Below, piece by piece: positions 6,527 through 15,201 of a stretch of 49,707 nt of DNA (position 1 is its first letter; each line of letters opens with the position of its first letter). The notes beneath the pieces are model-generated. The model was given only the letters and a program-made list of their open reading frames with translations. It was not told the DNA's origin and searched no databases. Origin of the DNA: a virus; the IMG/VR virus record IMGVR_UViG_3300015024_000008, positions 1-49,707 of that record. One strand, given 5' to 3'. Made by a program: the position numbers and the translations under genes.

Positions 6527-9259
6527 CTAACCATTCCGAAGTGCGGCTTCCTTTTCCTCCCGCAGCCGCTCTTTGAGTCGTGCACCCTGAGAGATGGTCT
6601 TTGCCAGCATCTCCATGACTTCCATCTCGTCAGCAGACATTGTGATCTGTCCGCCGAACAGGTTAGTAGCCCAAGGAGACTGAGACATACCATCTTTCTT
6701 TGTGGTATACGCCAGGTCTTCGTTCTCTTTGAGGACGAAGGTGCGATGTAGTGCGGGAATACAAGATCCGCAGTTGTTACCGTCTTCGTCATAGAGAACA
6801 AAGGACACATACTGTGTCCAGAAGCCATCGAACAATCTCGTGATTATCGTTCCGCTTTTAGGGGAGACGACATCCTTGAGATCTTGGAGATGATCTTCTA
6901 TGTCCATGGCAGTCTGAGTGCCATCAAAGTGTGTATGACCCATTAGAGCGCCTTGACCGATGATAACGTCACCAGTGAGCTTCTTCTGTTCCATACTATC
7001 GATAGCCGCTACTACATGGACATAGACTCGTCGTCCACCCATGATGAAGTAGCGTGAGCCTGTATTGGGAACACCAACCGATTTGGTGCCACACCAACCA
7101 AGCTTACGACCTTTTGGACAAGGCAGAACGTCAGGTGAGACCAACGTTATCTCTTCGGTAGAGCCGTCAATCACATCTTTGCCTATGCCTTGATTCGCAC
7201 CGGGTACGAACTTGCCGACTGAGCCGGCATCCAATGTCCCTACCTGACGGTAGGTAATACTGACTTTCCAACCTGCTCTCTTCAGGTCTTCTGTTGTGGC
7301 ACTCCGCTTGCCGAGGAACTCCACTGCTTTCGCATTGGCAGTCTCACGGCTCATTGGGCCATATTTGGCATGCTTCGGTGTGTACCGAGTCGCATGGACA
7401 CCCTGTGGTGTCAAATTGATAGAGTCTGGGTTCTTGCCCAGTCCGTTGGTAGTCAGCCCTTCACTGCCTACATAAGCGATTATCAGATCTGTACACCGAT
7501 CCAGTATCTCTGGGAGTAGACCGTCCCAGATTGTCCTGATGGTGTGGTGCGGGTCGGTGAGCACCCAGGCTGTTGCATTGCCTGATGCCTCACGCTGGCC
7601 CCGCTCTCGATTGTATTGACCAGGCTGCGAAACGAGCTCGATCAATGTTTGGTTAGTATCACCATGTGCAACGGTGATATGTGCTGCGCTGCCACCCTTA
7701 GGCGATGCACCGACACAGAAGTTATGCTTGACACCAGGCCGAAGCGGGTCATCAAACGTTTTGCTATCAACTACGGCCATAAGCCGCTTTTTAACAATCA
7801 TTTGACACTGACTGTCTTTTGTCTCAAGCCCCTCCAGTGAAGCTTGCAGTGGTAACATGTCCACTGTGTCATAGGTGATACCATCATCGTGATGGTCTTC
7901 ACCGATTGGCCGGACATACTTCTGCAGCATGCCCGAGAGAGTCGTTCGGAACTCACGGGACATTTGCTTTGTCCAGGAATCCGAGAAGGAAAGACCACCC
8001 TGTGACATGTGCCACACAGCGGCGTAGAGAGTGTCAAGGAAGCTAATGACTTCGTGAGCCATAAAGTCCATGACGGTGACAAGCCGCAGATCACTAGGCA
8101 AGATTGCCTTGTCTGCAGACGCCTCATCCGTGACAAGCATTCCTGCTTTGCGGTTGAGGCAGATTATGCCGTTACGTGCAAAGCTCTTAGCTTCGCCGCT
8201 TTGGAAGAGATAGAAGCCACCAACCTCATGGTCAGCGGTGTCGCGCTCTTGGAGGTCAGGCATTACCGCACGGAGTCTGACTCCATTGACTTTGCCGTAG
8301 CCGTTGATATGAATCGTCGGCAGAGATTCGTGCAGATAGACAACTTCGATGCTGTACTTATCTACTTTGACCAATATATCGTGAACCTTGTCTCCCGTCT
8401 TGGTTACGTTCGCGATTGCAATCGCGTTCTCAGTGTATTTGGCTGTGTTGTCGTACCATTTCTGCATGCCATAGCCACGAGGCATGCTACGAGGCTTTCG
8501 ATCCTTGGTAACGAACGGCGCCACTGGCACCGCTTTCTCTATCTTACGTGAGTGAATAATGTCCATGACGCTAATCATAGACGAGTCGTTGATACTGTGG
8601 CAAAGTGCCACAGTCTTTGTCGAATTGAGCTTACCAATCAGCGCATTGTTGATCGGATAAGCTGCAAGCGAGCGGTTGAGACTCTCTCCGCAGAGAGTCT
8701 GTATCAGTGCGTTGAACACTTCTACGTTGACGGTCGTTTCGCCCTTGTGTATTCTGTTCCCTTCTCCATCGACGAACGCTTTGGGATCGAGTAGTGGTAC
8801 TCGTCCAGCAATCAAGTCTGCGAGGTTCTGCAGAGCCGCTTCGTAGCGATCTGGATCCCCTGCACTGTACTTACGGAGATCCATAAGCACTTCCGTCATA
8901 CAAGCTTCTCCAGCTTCTGCGAAGAACTGGTGAATATAAACCGAGATCTGCTCGGTTGTGTAGAAGAGCAGATCCTCTTTTGTGAGACGAACTGCTACTA
9001 GCAGTTCGTCACGATGCGGTGCTAGCACATCGTAGAGTTTGAGTAATGCGAGCTTTGCAGCCCGGTGGAAGAACAGAGTCACGGGACCCTGCATGTCCTT
9101 GATCAGCCCTTCCGCTACCTTTAGCGAAAGACCGAACTTCTTAGCCACCGCTCTGATGCTCTTGTCGGTCAGCCACTCTTTCGGCGGCTTGACTTCCATC
9201 GTCAGCGGTGCGAAGCGAACCGGGAATGCTACCCGGCTCACTTTCTCCAGCTTATCCAT
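6527..9259 (-). CDS. Diverged multisubunit RNA polymerase beta-like subunit
   Basis: 910 aa. Start at 9259 (MDKLEKVSRV) with AAAGGA upstream and an 8-nt overlap with the preceding gene. The C-terminal 230 residues carry, in the same order as cellular RpoB: GKFVPGANQGIGK (682-694), like the beta-barrel GDK...RHGNKG with its two catalytic lysines; VGVPNTGSR (728-736), like LGVPSRMN; LFDG (809-812), like the YDGRTGE region; FGGQ (868-871) and DEMEV (877-881), like FGGQRFGEMEV. The gap from the second lysine to GVP (about 35 residues) and from DG to FGGQ (about 57) are close to those of RpoB. The N-terminal 650 residues are not recognisable to me. It is shorter than bacterial beta (about 1,150-1,340 aa). 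Predicted role: phage transcription with the adjacent beta-prime-like protein. Confidence 0.7.
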   Translation of the reverse strand: MDKLEKVSRVAFPVRFAPLTMEVKPPKEWLTDKSIRAVAKKFGLSLKVAEGLIKDMQGPVTLFFHRAAKLALLKLYDVLAPHRDELLVAVRLTKEDLLFYTTEQISVYIHQFFAEAGEACMTEVLMDLRKYSAGDPDRYEAALQNLADLIAGRVPLLDPKAFVDGEGNRIHKGETTVNVEVFNALIQTLCGESLNRSLAAYPINNALIGKLNSTKTVALCHSINDSSMISVMDIIHSRKIEKAVPVAPFVTKDRKPRSMPRGYGMQKWYDNTAKYTENAIAIANVTKTGDKVHDILVKVDKYSIEVVYLHESLPTIHINGYGKVNGVRLRAVMPDLQERDTADHEVGGFYLFQSGEAKSFARNGIICLNRKAGMLVTDEASADKAILPSDLRLVTVMDFMAHEVISFLDTLYAAVWHMSQGGLSFSDSWTKQMSREFRTTLSGMLQKYVRPIGEDHHDDGITYDTVDMLPLQASLEGLETKDSQCQMIVKKRLMAVVDSKTFDDPLRPGVKHNFCVGASPKGGSAAHITVAHGDTNQTLIELVSQPGQYNRERGQREASGNATAWVLTDPHHTIRTIWDGLLPEILDRCTDLIIAYVGSEGLTTNGLGKNPDSINLTPQGVHATRYTPKHAKYGPMSRETANAKAVEFLGKRSATTEDLKRAGWKVSITYRQVGTLDAGSVGKFVPGANQGIGKDVIDGSTEEITLVSPDVLPCPKGRKLGWCGTKSVGVPNTGSRYFIMGGRRVYVHVVAAIDSMEQKKLTGDVIIGQGALMGHTHFDGTQTAMDIEDHLQDLKDVVSPKSGTIITRLFDGFWTQYVSFVLYDEDGNNCGSCIPALHRTFVLKENEDLAYTTKKDGMSQSPWATNLFGGQITMSADEMEVMEMLAKTISQGARLKERLREEKEAALRNG

Positions 9260-10553
9260 TCTGATTGTCCTTTCTGGACAGGAGTTCCTGGATGTCATCA
9301 CACACATAGTACTTGGCGCTGTGCAATGCAGGAGCATCTCCGTCGTTGTCACGTCCCATGAGTTCTGTGACTAACGGAGAGAGACCGAAGTGAGGCATAA
9401 GGCCTTCTTCGTCCAAGACGCGGATACGCAGCTTTGGTCGACATGCTGCGTTGACGATCGGGAACCCAGTCAGGTAAGCCGGTCGTCCATTGAGTTCTTC
9501 GACTGTGCACCCCTCCTGTGGTGCGATAAACTCCGCCATCTCTGGCGTAATGGTGATGTCATATGGATCTAAGTCCAATCTGACATGAAGCTGTGCGCTG
9601 ACTGACCACCCACTATGGAAGTGGATGATATCTTTCTGCCAGCGACGCTCGAATGTGCTCTGGCAGCTTTCTGAGATGTTTACCATCGCAGTGTCGCAGT
9701 CAAAGCCCTTAGTCTGACTCAGCATTGCTGCTGTGTCCATGCTGACTACCATTGGGTCAGCATCGAGATAGAGACCGAGATCGAGTACGCCATCTTCGCG
9801 GACAGCATAGACTCGAATCACTTTCGCTGCTCTTACGTACAGAGGAGCAGGCAATGTGTACTCTCCCATTTGGAGGTACTGAACTGTCGGATCGAGTGCA
9901 GTTCCTTTCAACTGCACGACATTGAGCTTGCCCTTGCTATCAAGGGGAAAGCGTACGAGATTAGGCGACGCATTGCCACCTAAGTTCTGCTGGATCTTAG
10001 CGTCCAGCAAACCGATCTTTCCTACCGAATCCTTTCGGTGTGCAGAGAGGCAATCTTCTGCCTCTCGCTCTGTTGTGATTGGAGCGACTAGATCGATGCA
10101 GTGATGCACCAATCTCTCGACAATGCGCTTCACCTTCTTCTGGTGAGCGATTACGGCGTCGAGTAACCGTAACCCATAGGCAGTCTCGTACTGCTCGTAT
10201 ATAACTACCACCTCCTCTCTGAACGGCTGTTTATGGAACGCTTTCCCGTCCCAGTAAGCCTGTCGACTCAGCATCCATGCTTTGTCATCCTCGAACTCCC
10301 GGTCCTTACGCCGGGATGGAAAGTCGAACGATAGCTGCTTGTACTTACCTTCGTCTGGTAAGCCAGTCCAGAACCGCTCTGCCCATGCAAGAACGCCTTC
10401 TCCAACCCCTGTTACTGGAGTAGGTTTTACATAGAAAAGAGATACAGGAAGTTCCTGTATCTCTGTAACCTGCAGTGCTACTGGGTAGCTCTGCCGGAAT
10501 GCATTGATCTGCTTGTAGTAAGCGTCAATGCTCCCCGTCTCATTCTCCGTCAT
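9252..10553 (-). CDS. Diverged RNA polymerase beta-prime-like subunit, N-terminal part (DxDGD motif)
   Basis: 433 aa, starting as ATGA on the stop of the 222-aa gene. Near the C-terminus, residues 391-411 read LSPLV-TELMGR-DNDGD-APALH. This matches [21 protein letters not shown] of cellular RpoC, with every spacing identical, including the Leu-His five residues after the last Asp. A preceding LNGRPAYLTGFPI (354-366) fits the RpoC segment with Arg-x-Pro. The three Asp residues would bind the catalytic magnesium. The chain stops 22 residues after the motif, so bridge helix and trigger loop must be on another polypeptide, as in split polymerases of giant phages. No such gene is visible here. Confidence 0.72.
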   Translation of the reverse strand: MTENETGSIDAYYKQINAFRQSYPVALQVTEIQELPVSLFYVKPTPVTGVGEGVLAWAERFWTGLPDEGKYKQLSFDFPSRRKDREFEDDKAWMLSRQAYWDGKAFHKQPFREEVVVIYEQYETAYGLRLLDAVIAHQKKVKRIVERLVHHCIDLVAPITTEREAEDCLSAHRKDSVGKIGLLDAKIQQNLGGNASPNLVRFPLDSKGKLNVVQLKGTALDPTVQYLQMGEYTLPAPLYVRAAKVIRVYAVREDGVLDLGLYLDADPMVVSMDTAAMLSQTKGFDCDTAMVNISESCQSTFERRWQKDIIHFHSGWSVSAQLHVRLDLDPYDITITPEMAEFIAPQEGCTVEELNGRPAYLTGFPIVNAACRPKLRIRVLDEEGLMPHFGLSPLVTELMGRDNDGDAPALHSAKYYVCDDIQELLSRKDNQNG

Positions 10554-11218
10554 TTGTTACCTGCTTTCTTTGCAGCCTTGGTAGCTGCAGATTTTGCGGC
10601 TGTTGCAGACCGTTTGGCCTGCTTTATCTTGCCGATCTCTGCAGAAGCCTGTGCCATACTCCAACGAGGGCTACCTCCATAGCCATTGAATTTAATTGCT
10701 TCCACACCGAGATTCATCAGCAGGTTGCCCTGCTCTGTGCTCAATGTCTCGATCGTCTGTCCGTAGATTGCGTTAGGCTTACTGTGGCCTTCATATATGC
10801 TCTTGAGGAACATGCTTGAAGTGCTCCCATCTCCATCTACGTCCTGTCCGTAGTCTTCCTCTTCATCAGGAGAGAACCGAATGATTGTGCTTTCTGTGGC
10901 TGGGATTGCTGCGGGACGAACTGGTGTCGTCTCCATCAGCCACTGCACATCCTGTGCATTGCCGTATCCGTCCGCAAGGATTTCCTTCCTTGCAAAGCCT
11001 GCTATGCAGCGGACTTTACCAAGTGCAATGCACTTGTAAATGCTGTGGGTCGTCATTCCCACATAAAGCGAGCCTTCCACTCCCCACCGGGTGAGGAGTG
11101 TCTTCATCGGCACTGTGCCACCCTTGTGGGGGGCAGCAGTCTTCGCCGCGTAGGTCTTAGAGACCTCCGCGTTGACCTCCGCCATCTGCTGAGTGTAGGT
11201 CAGTGTCTTGTTAATCAT
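10550..11218 (-). CDS. Hypothetical protein, first gene of the polymerase cluster (222 aa)
   Basis: It starts with AGAGGA 7 nt upstream and is followed by the beta-prime-like gene through an ATGA overlap, so it is the promoter-proximal member of the three-gene cluster. It has a glycine/aromatic N-terminal half, an acidic centre with DVDGD (126-130), which has no polymerase-like context, and a basic Ala/Lys tail from about 195 (KQAKRSATAAKSAATKAAKKAGNK-like, DNA-binding in character). It could be a polymerase accessory subunit; this is inferred from position only. Confidence 0.65.
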   Translation of the reverse strand: MINKTLTYTQQMAEVNAEVSKTYAAKTAAPHKGGTVPMKTLLTRWGVEGSLYVGMTTHSIYKCIALGKVRCIAGFARKEILADGYGNAQDVQWLMETTPVRPAAIPATESTIIRFSPDEEEDYGQDVDGDGSTSSMFLKSIYEGHSKPNAIYGQTIETLSTEQGNLLMNLGVEAIKFNGYGGSPRWSMAQASAEIGKIKQAKRSATAAKSAATKAAKKAGNK

Positions 11219-12036
11219 TGTCTAATCCTCTGGTTTGTCCGTGGCTTTGCGGCTCATCAGGCATGCAGTAACCAACTGCATACAACCCATGGATGTAGAG
11301 TCCATGAGTTTCAACATTGAGGCTACAAATCTAGTTATTTACAACATACTGTTTACCTGTGCTTCAGCTCGTCAACCCTTAGAAGTCCTAAGTTGGGTTG
11401 AGTCTTCGCTACGCGGACTAAGATAGGCGGTATAACATGATGAAGGGATGTTATGTACTGTATACGGATGCATCCTGATTCGTACTGCAGAAGCCACATA
11501 CACAATGTAATCCTGACCAATGGTCGGAGTAGGTGTGTTATAGTTGCCTTAAGAGGCAGTGGCTTGATTTAACTAAGGATGATTACAGTAAGTACAAAGG
11601 TTCCCACTCATCAGTATCACAGTAACCAGCTGTGATAGACGTCTCACGACGTTTCGGGGGTTTCTAACCTAAATGCGAAAAGACTCCGTGCAATGCGCCC
11701 GGAGTCAACTTCATTGACCATACAATGATGGTCATCATCAGCTTGTGAACTATCATATCGTGTGAATCTCCTTTGCCGTACAGAAACCGACTGGGTGGGC
11801 TGAACCAAATGCTCAAATACTTACACACCCTATACCTAGTAGCTGTATCCGACCAAGGAAAAACGAGTACTCTCACACACGAGACTTCTTTGAGAAAAGG
11901 AATATCCGGGAATGTTATTGAATGGAATGGAACAGAGTATTGAATGAAGTGGAATGGAATAAAACTTAGGAATGGTTTAGGGTAGGGAAGTTAAGTTTTA
12001 TGTCTGTGTCTGTGTGAGGGAGAGAATGTTAGTACC
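11219..12036. other. Gene-free divergent intergenic region
   Basis: 818 bp separate the minus-strand block from the plus-strand block, so promoters for both must lie here. A hairpin is visible near 11370-11400 (CAACCCTTAG pairing with CTAAGTTGGGTTG). Its right end is purine-rich, with repeated GAATGGAATGGAA-type units at 11915-11970. I found no tRNA and no ORF with a credible ribosome site. Confidence 0.6.
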
Positions 12037-12276
12037 ATGTCAAAAGTACTCAAGTTATCGCTCTATAGTCCTTTACGAGAAGGAGGAAATGGGAAGATCA
12101 TTGATGCTAACCATACTGTAGAGGCTTTGTTTTTGTTAGAATCAATTAGTTATAGGAAGGCTCGTCCTGCGGACGAGCCTCGAGGTACGACGCTTTACCT
12201 TTTTACAGGAACGGAGTACACTCGCCTGTTTGTCCGGGAGATACTCTCGGAGATAGAAGATCTGATAAAAGAGTAA
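12037..12276 (+). CDS. Hypothetical protein (79 aa)
   Basis: First plus-strand gene. Contains alternating basic and apolar residues (MSKVLKLSLYSPLREGGNG) and an acidic C-terminal helix (REILSEIEDLIKE). A GGGAGAG stretch lies about 12 nt before ATG 12037, a long spacing. The coding sequence holds a small GC hairpin (GGCTCGTCC/GGACGAGCC). Function unknown. Confidence 0.6.
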   Translation: MSKVLKLSLYSPLREGGNGKIIDANHTVEALFLLESISYRKARPADEPRGTTLYLFTGTEYTRLFVREILSEIEDLIKE

Positions 12277-12360
12277 ATGAGGGTTTCTCAGTGAGAAACT
12301 TTGAGTTATGAAGTTGAGAGAAATCCAATAAAAGAGAAAAGTGGGAGAGGGCATTAAGAG

Positions 12361-12681
12361 ATGGTATCTAAATCACAAAAGAGTATTTCCTACGTAGACT
12401 TAATGGCGCGTGCTCAGTTAGCGATGTTAACTTCGGAAGAGTTAATAGCACCTCCGTTTGTTGCACATATACAGTTTATTGAGTGTCCAAGCTGTTATGG
12501 GGAGGCAGGGACATTAAGCCAGGGCATAGTGCGTATGCAGGACTGTTACTGGTGTAAAGGCAGCGGCCGAGTTTCGCTCTTAACGGCAGCAGCAATTAGG
12601 TCCGGGCATATTCCTTCGCCCGAAGACCTTGCTAAGTTCTATGCACAGCATCAAGTAAAAGAAACAATAGTAGAAGCATAG
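12361..12681 (+). CDS. Small zinc-binding protein, DnaJ-type CxxCxGxG-like (106 aa)
   Basis: Two knuckles, CPSCYGEAG (about residues 42-50) and CYWCKGSGRV (about 62-71), match the CxxCxGxG repeats of the DnaJ zinc centre, with two repeats instead of four. A GGAGAGG site lies just upstream. It could bind unfolded protein or nucleic acid. Function is unknown and similar short phage proteins are usually unassigned. Confidence 0.75.
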   Translation: MVSKSQKSISYVDLMARAQLAMLTSEELIAPPFVAHIQFIECPSCYGEAGTLSQGIVRMQDCYWCKGSGRVSLLTAAAIRSGHIPSPEDLAKFYAQHQVKETIVEA

Positions 12682-12699
12682 AGGAAGCAGAAAGATTAT

Positions 12700-13584
12700 A
12701 TGAATAAAATCGTTGTCATTTATCACCGCTCAGACTATGATGGGATATTCTGCCGGGAGATTGCCAAGAAGCATTTTGGGATCTCAGCATTCTATATAGG
12801 ATGGAGCTACGGAGATCGTCTTCCGCAAGTAGCAGACACAGATTCACTTTACATTCTCGATCTCTCTATAGAAGGACTAATGGATCATCCTAACCTTATC
12901 TGGATTGATCATCATAAGACCGCTATTGAGAAGTATGGAAAGAAGCCTGGGATCCAGATAGACGGAGTTGCTGCTTGCCGGCTTGCGTGGCAGTACTGGT
13001 TCCATGATGAAAGAGAGAATGACTGTGTTGAAGGCGACACAGCACCTTACCTCGTAAAGTCCAACTACATTGAACGCCTTCTAAGAGAGCCTACGTCTGT
13101 ACGGCTTGCAGGAGAGTACGATGTCTGGGATAAGCGGGATAAGAACACTGATACTTTCCAGCTAGGACTAAAAGCTCAAAAGCTTTCAGAAGCAAACTGG
13201 AACAATCTTTTAAGCTACACGCAGCAAGGTCAATTTCTTCGGTTAGACATTATCCAAAAAGGAAAAGCAATCCGTGAGTACAAGATGATTCACGATGCAG
13301 AAGCTATTGAGAAATACGGATTCGAGCATTACTGGCAAGGCATCAACTTTCTCTGCCTAAATACTGCACTCTGCAATAGTGACTCTTTTGCTGCAGGGGT
13401 AAAAGACCACCACGATGCGCTCTTTGCTTACCGTTTTGATGGGACAAAGTACATTGTTTCTTTGTACGGTCTTGACCATAAACCAGATATCGATCTTTCG
13501 GTAATTGCGCTTAAATATGGAGGTGGAGGACACAAACATGCCTGTGGATTTGTATCCCTAATCTCTCCTTTTCTACTCCCATAA
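12700..13584 (+). CDS. DHH-DHHA1 family phosphoesterase
   Basis: 294 aa. Visible motifs in order: YHRSDYDGIF (8-17), equivalent to motif I with metal-binding His/Asp; YILDLS (51-56), motif II; WIDHHKT (68-74), the DHH triad; and C-terminal GGGGHKHACGF (274-284), the DHHA1 substrate-binding glycine loop. The family includes nanoRNases, pApA phosphatases, cyclic-di-AMP phosphodiesterases and RecJ. The short length fits the NrnA/NrnB type rather than RecJ. Possible roles are recycling short RNAs or degrading a cyclic or oligonucleotide signal; the exact substrate cannot be read from the sequence. Confidence 0.85.
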   Translation: MNKIVVIYHRSDYDGIFCREIAKKHFGISAFYIGWSYGDRLPQVADTDSLYILDLSIEGLMDHPNLIWIDHHKTAIEKYGKKPGIQIDGVAACRLAWQYWFHDERENDCVEGDTAPYLVKSNYIERLLREPTSVRLAGEYDVWDKRDKNTDTFQLGLKAQKLSEANWNNLLSYTQQGQFLRLDIIQKGKAIREYKMIHDAEAIEKYGFEHYWQGINFLCLNTALCNSDSFAAGVKDHHDALFAYRFDGTKYIVSLYGLDHKPDIDLSVIALKYGGGGHKHACGFVSLISPFLLP

Positions 13585-13633
13585 AAACCATTGTTTTAGA
13601 TGGTTTAAGCCCTGTATTTGTGGGTATTAAAGT

Positions 13634-13659
13634 AGTCCACACTTTCCATAGTGTGGACT
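13634..13659 (+). terminator. Hairpin after the DHH gene
   Basis: AGTCCACACT (13634-13643) pairs perfectly with AGTGTGGACT (13650-13659), with a 6-nt loop and TTTGAG after it. It lies 50 nt after the stop. A second, looser fold (AGACCAA...TTGGTCT) follows up to about 13710 in the 253-bp gap. Confidence 0.6.
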
Positions 13660-13837
13660 TTGAGAGACCAAGAAACCTTATTGTCCAAAGATTGTATAGT
13701 CTTTTGGTCTACTATTTTAGACTTAGAGGAAAAATAGAGGGCGTTCTGGGCAGGAATATCCTCTGAATATGGTGAATAGAAGAATATCGCAAGACAATAG
13801 TGAGCGATATCGATTTTGATCAGGAGCTAACACACAC

Positions 13838-14566
13838 ATGTCCGAGGAGATTCAAGATCGTCCTACCCTTACAGGGCACGACGATATTACTTATGAAGAG
13901 ATTCGATCTCAAGGAATGGAAATCCGTATTGAAGGTGATAGCAACTCCTTCAAGATGGGTGATCTGGCTGTTGCAGCCATCGACCTTGCCGAACGTGCTA
14001 CTAATCGTGTCAAATGGGCGCGTCAGGAAAATGAGCCTGCAGACCCATTGGACGAAGCCCTAAAAGAAGAAGGTAAGAACATCCTTAAAAAGCTGGCAAA
14101 CGATGTCGGCTGGACAAGTGACACGTTGGTAACAGGAGCACGTATCTGCCGCCGTTTCCCGGCGACTCACCGACTCCGTACCCATACGCCTCTTTCCTAT
14201 CATCATGCACGTGCTTTAGTGTTAGTCAAAGATGAAGCAGAAGTTGAGAGATTGATTGACGAAACAATCAATGAGCATCTTTCCGTTCATCGTCTGTTTG
14301 ACCTGGTAGGACGCTCCAAGGACAGTGCTTCTGTAGAAGCAGGACTCTTGAACTGCTTTAACTGTGGAGACCGTATCCGTGAGCAGGAAAACATGGTACG
14401 CGTTCAGCAGTCGCGTAACAAGTACCTTTTCTGTGGATGGGCCTGTACAGAAGCCTTTGCCATTGGAAAAGCTTCTGAAGACATTGGTAGCATGGGTGAA
14501 CTGAGTGATCTCGAAGATACACTCCATGTTCCAGAAGAAATTGACCGAGAACTTGTCGCCGCTTAG
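13838..14566 (+). CDS. ParB/HTH-like protein with C-terminal Cys4 zinc finger
   Basis: 242 aa. Residues about 85-160 read as paired helices: LANDVGWTSDTLVTGARICRRFP, then LSYHHARALVLVKDEAEVERL and INEHLSVHRLFDLVG. This order resembles the DNA-binding region of ParB/KorB-type proteins, where a 'lsyshaRallpl' helix is followed by 'lsvreL'. A zinc site follows: CFNCGDR, then LFCGWACTEAF. AGGAG lies about 13 nt upstream. It could be a partition-like or transcription regulator. Whether it binds the dispersed palindromes is an open question. Confidence 0.55.
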   Translation: MSEEIQDRPTLTGHDDITYEEIRSQGMEIRIEGDSNSFKMGDLAVAAIDLAERATNRVKWARQENEPADPLDEALKEEGKNILKKLANDVGWTSDTLVTGARICRRFPATHRLRTHTPLSYHHARALVLVKDEAEVERLIDETINEHLSVHRLFDLVGRSKDSASVEAGLLNCFNCGDRIREQENMVRVQQSRNKYLFCGWACTEAFAIGKASEDIGSMGELSDLEDTLHVPEEIDRELVAA

Positions 14567-14585
14567 TTAGAAACTACACTAAAGT

Positions 14586-14594
14586 TGGTATACT
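14586..14594 (+). promoter_or_regulatory. Extended -10 promoter candidate TGGTATACT
   Basis: A TGn-TATACT extended -10 box lies in the gap after the ParB-like gene, with no good -35. It is followed by a small hairpin CTATGC-atc-GCATAG and the terminator at 14628, so a short RNA of about 60 nt could result. Confidence 0.4.
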
Positions 14595-14627
14595 AACTAT
14601 GCATCGCATAGCTTGGGGAAGCTCAGG

Positions 14628-14663
14628 AAGACCGCCTCTATTAATAGAGGCGGTCTTTTCTTG
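14628..14663 (+). terminator. Rho-independent terminator
   Basis: A 13-bp perfect stem: AAGACCGCCTCTA (14628-14640), TTAA loop, TAGAGGCGGTCTT (14645-14657), then TTCTT. It ends the transcript of the ParB-like gene or of a short RNA begun at 14600. Confidence 0.85.
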
Positions 14664-14790
14664 TATCAGGGAACGTCCCCTTTCAGCCGATCATAAAAGA
14701 ATGGAAAAACCTAAACGTTCTTGTTCTCTTATTGATAAGTTTTCACATCCTGTTCTGGGTCCCAAAGCTCGGTGGTATACAGGATTTATT

Positions 14791-15201
14791 ATGACACGTG
14801 AAGACACCTCTGTTAAAACGGTCATTCATAATGAAATAGAAAAGCAGGAAGTTTACGAGAAGTTTCATAAAGATGCAATGATGGATGTTGCTATCAACAA
14901 AGGATGGATCAAAGGCTACTGCCTTGTTCCAACGAGGCGCACGTATCCCCAACGAATCAAAACTGTGCGTTTAACAATGCCTGATTCGGTAGACCGACGT
15001 ATCTGGAAGCTTCTTCTCGGTAATCGTGCTTATAACAACCTCCACGAGTTCGCCCGAAGAGTCTCCAATCCAGAGTCAGACCGAGTTACCGCACGTCCTA
15101 TCCCTGCCCCCAAAGATAACACTTACTATGGTAAGAATTATCGACCTGGAGGCTGCCCTCGTATAGATCCCGTAATTAAGGAGAGTATTTTATGCCCATA
15201 G
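14791..15201 (+). CDS. Hypothetical protein (136 aa)
   Basis: Start at 14791 (MTREDTSVKTV) favoured because AGGA lies 7 nt upstream; the longer in-frame start at 14701 has no ribosome site. The N-terminus is helical and the C-terminal half basic and Pro/Tyr-rich (TARPIPAPKDNTYYGKNYRPGG). The stop lies inside the next gene's start region. Function unknown. Confidence 0.65.
   Translation: MTREDTSVKTVIHNEIEKQEVYEKFHKDAMMDVAINKGWIKGYCLVPTRRTYPQRIKTVRLTMPDSVDRRIWKLLLGNRAYNNLHEFARRVSNPESDRVTARPIPAPKDNTYYGKNYRPGGCPRIDPVIKESILCP

Noticed and set aside
10901-10960. DVDGD string in the 222-aa protein as a second polymerase catalytic loop
   Set aside because: It lacks the flanking LxPLV and LH context seen in the 433-aa protein, and sits in an acidic low-complexity stretch.
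13800-14063. 87-aa frame starting with GTG before the ParB-like gene
   Set aside because: It overlaps the 242-aa gene in another frame, and the AGGAG site fits the start at 13838.
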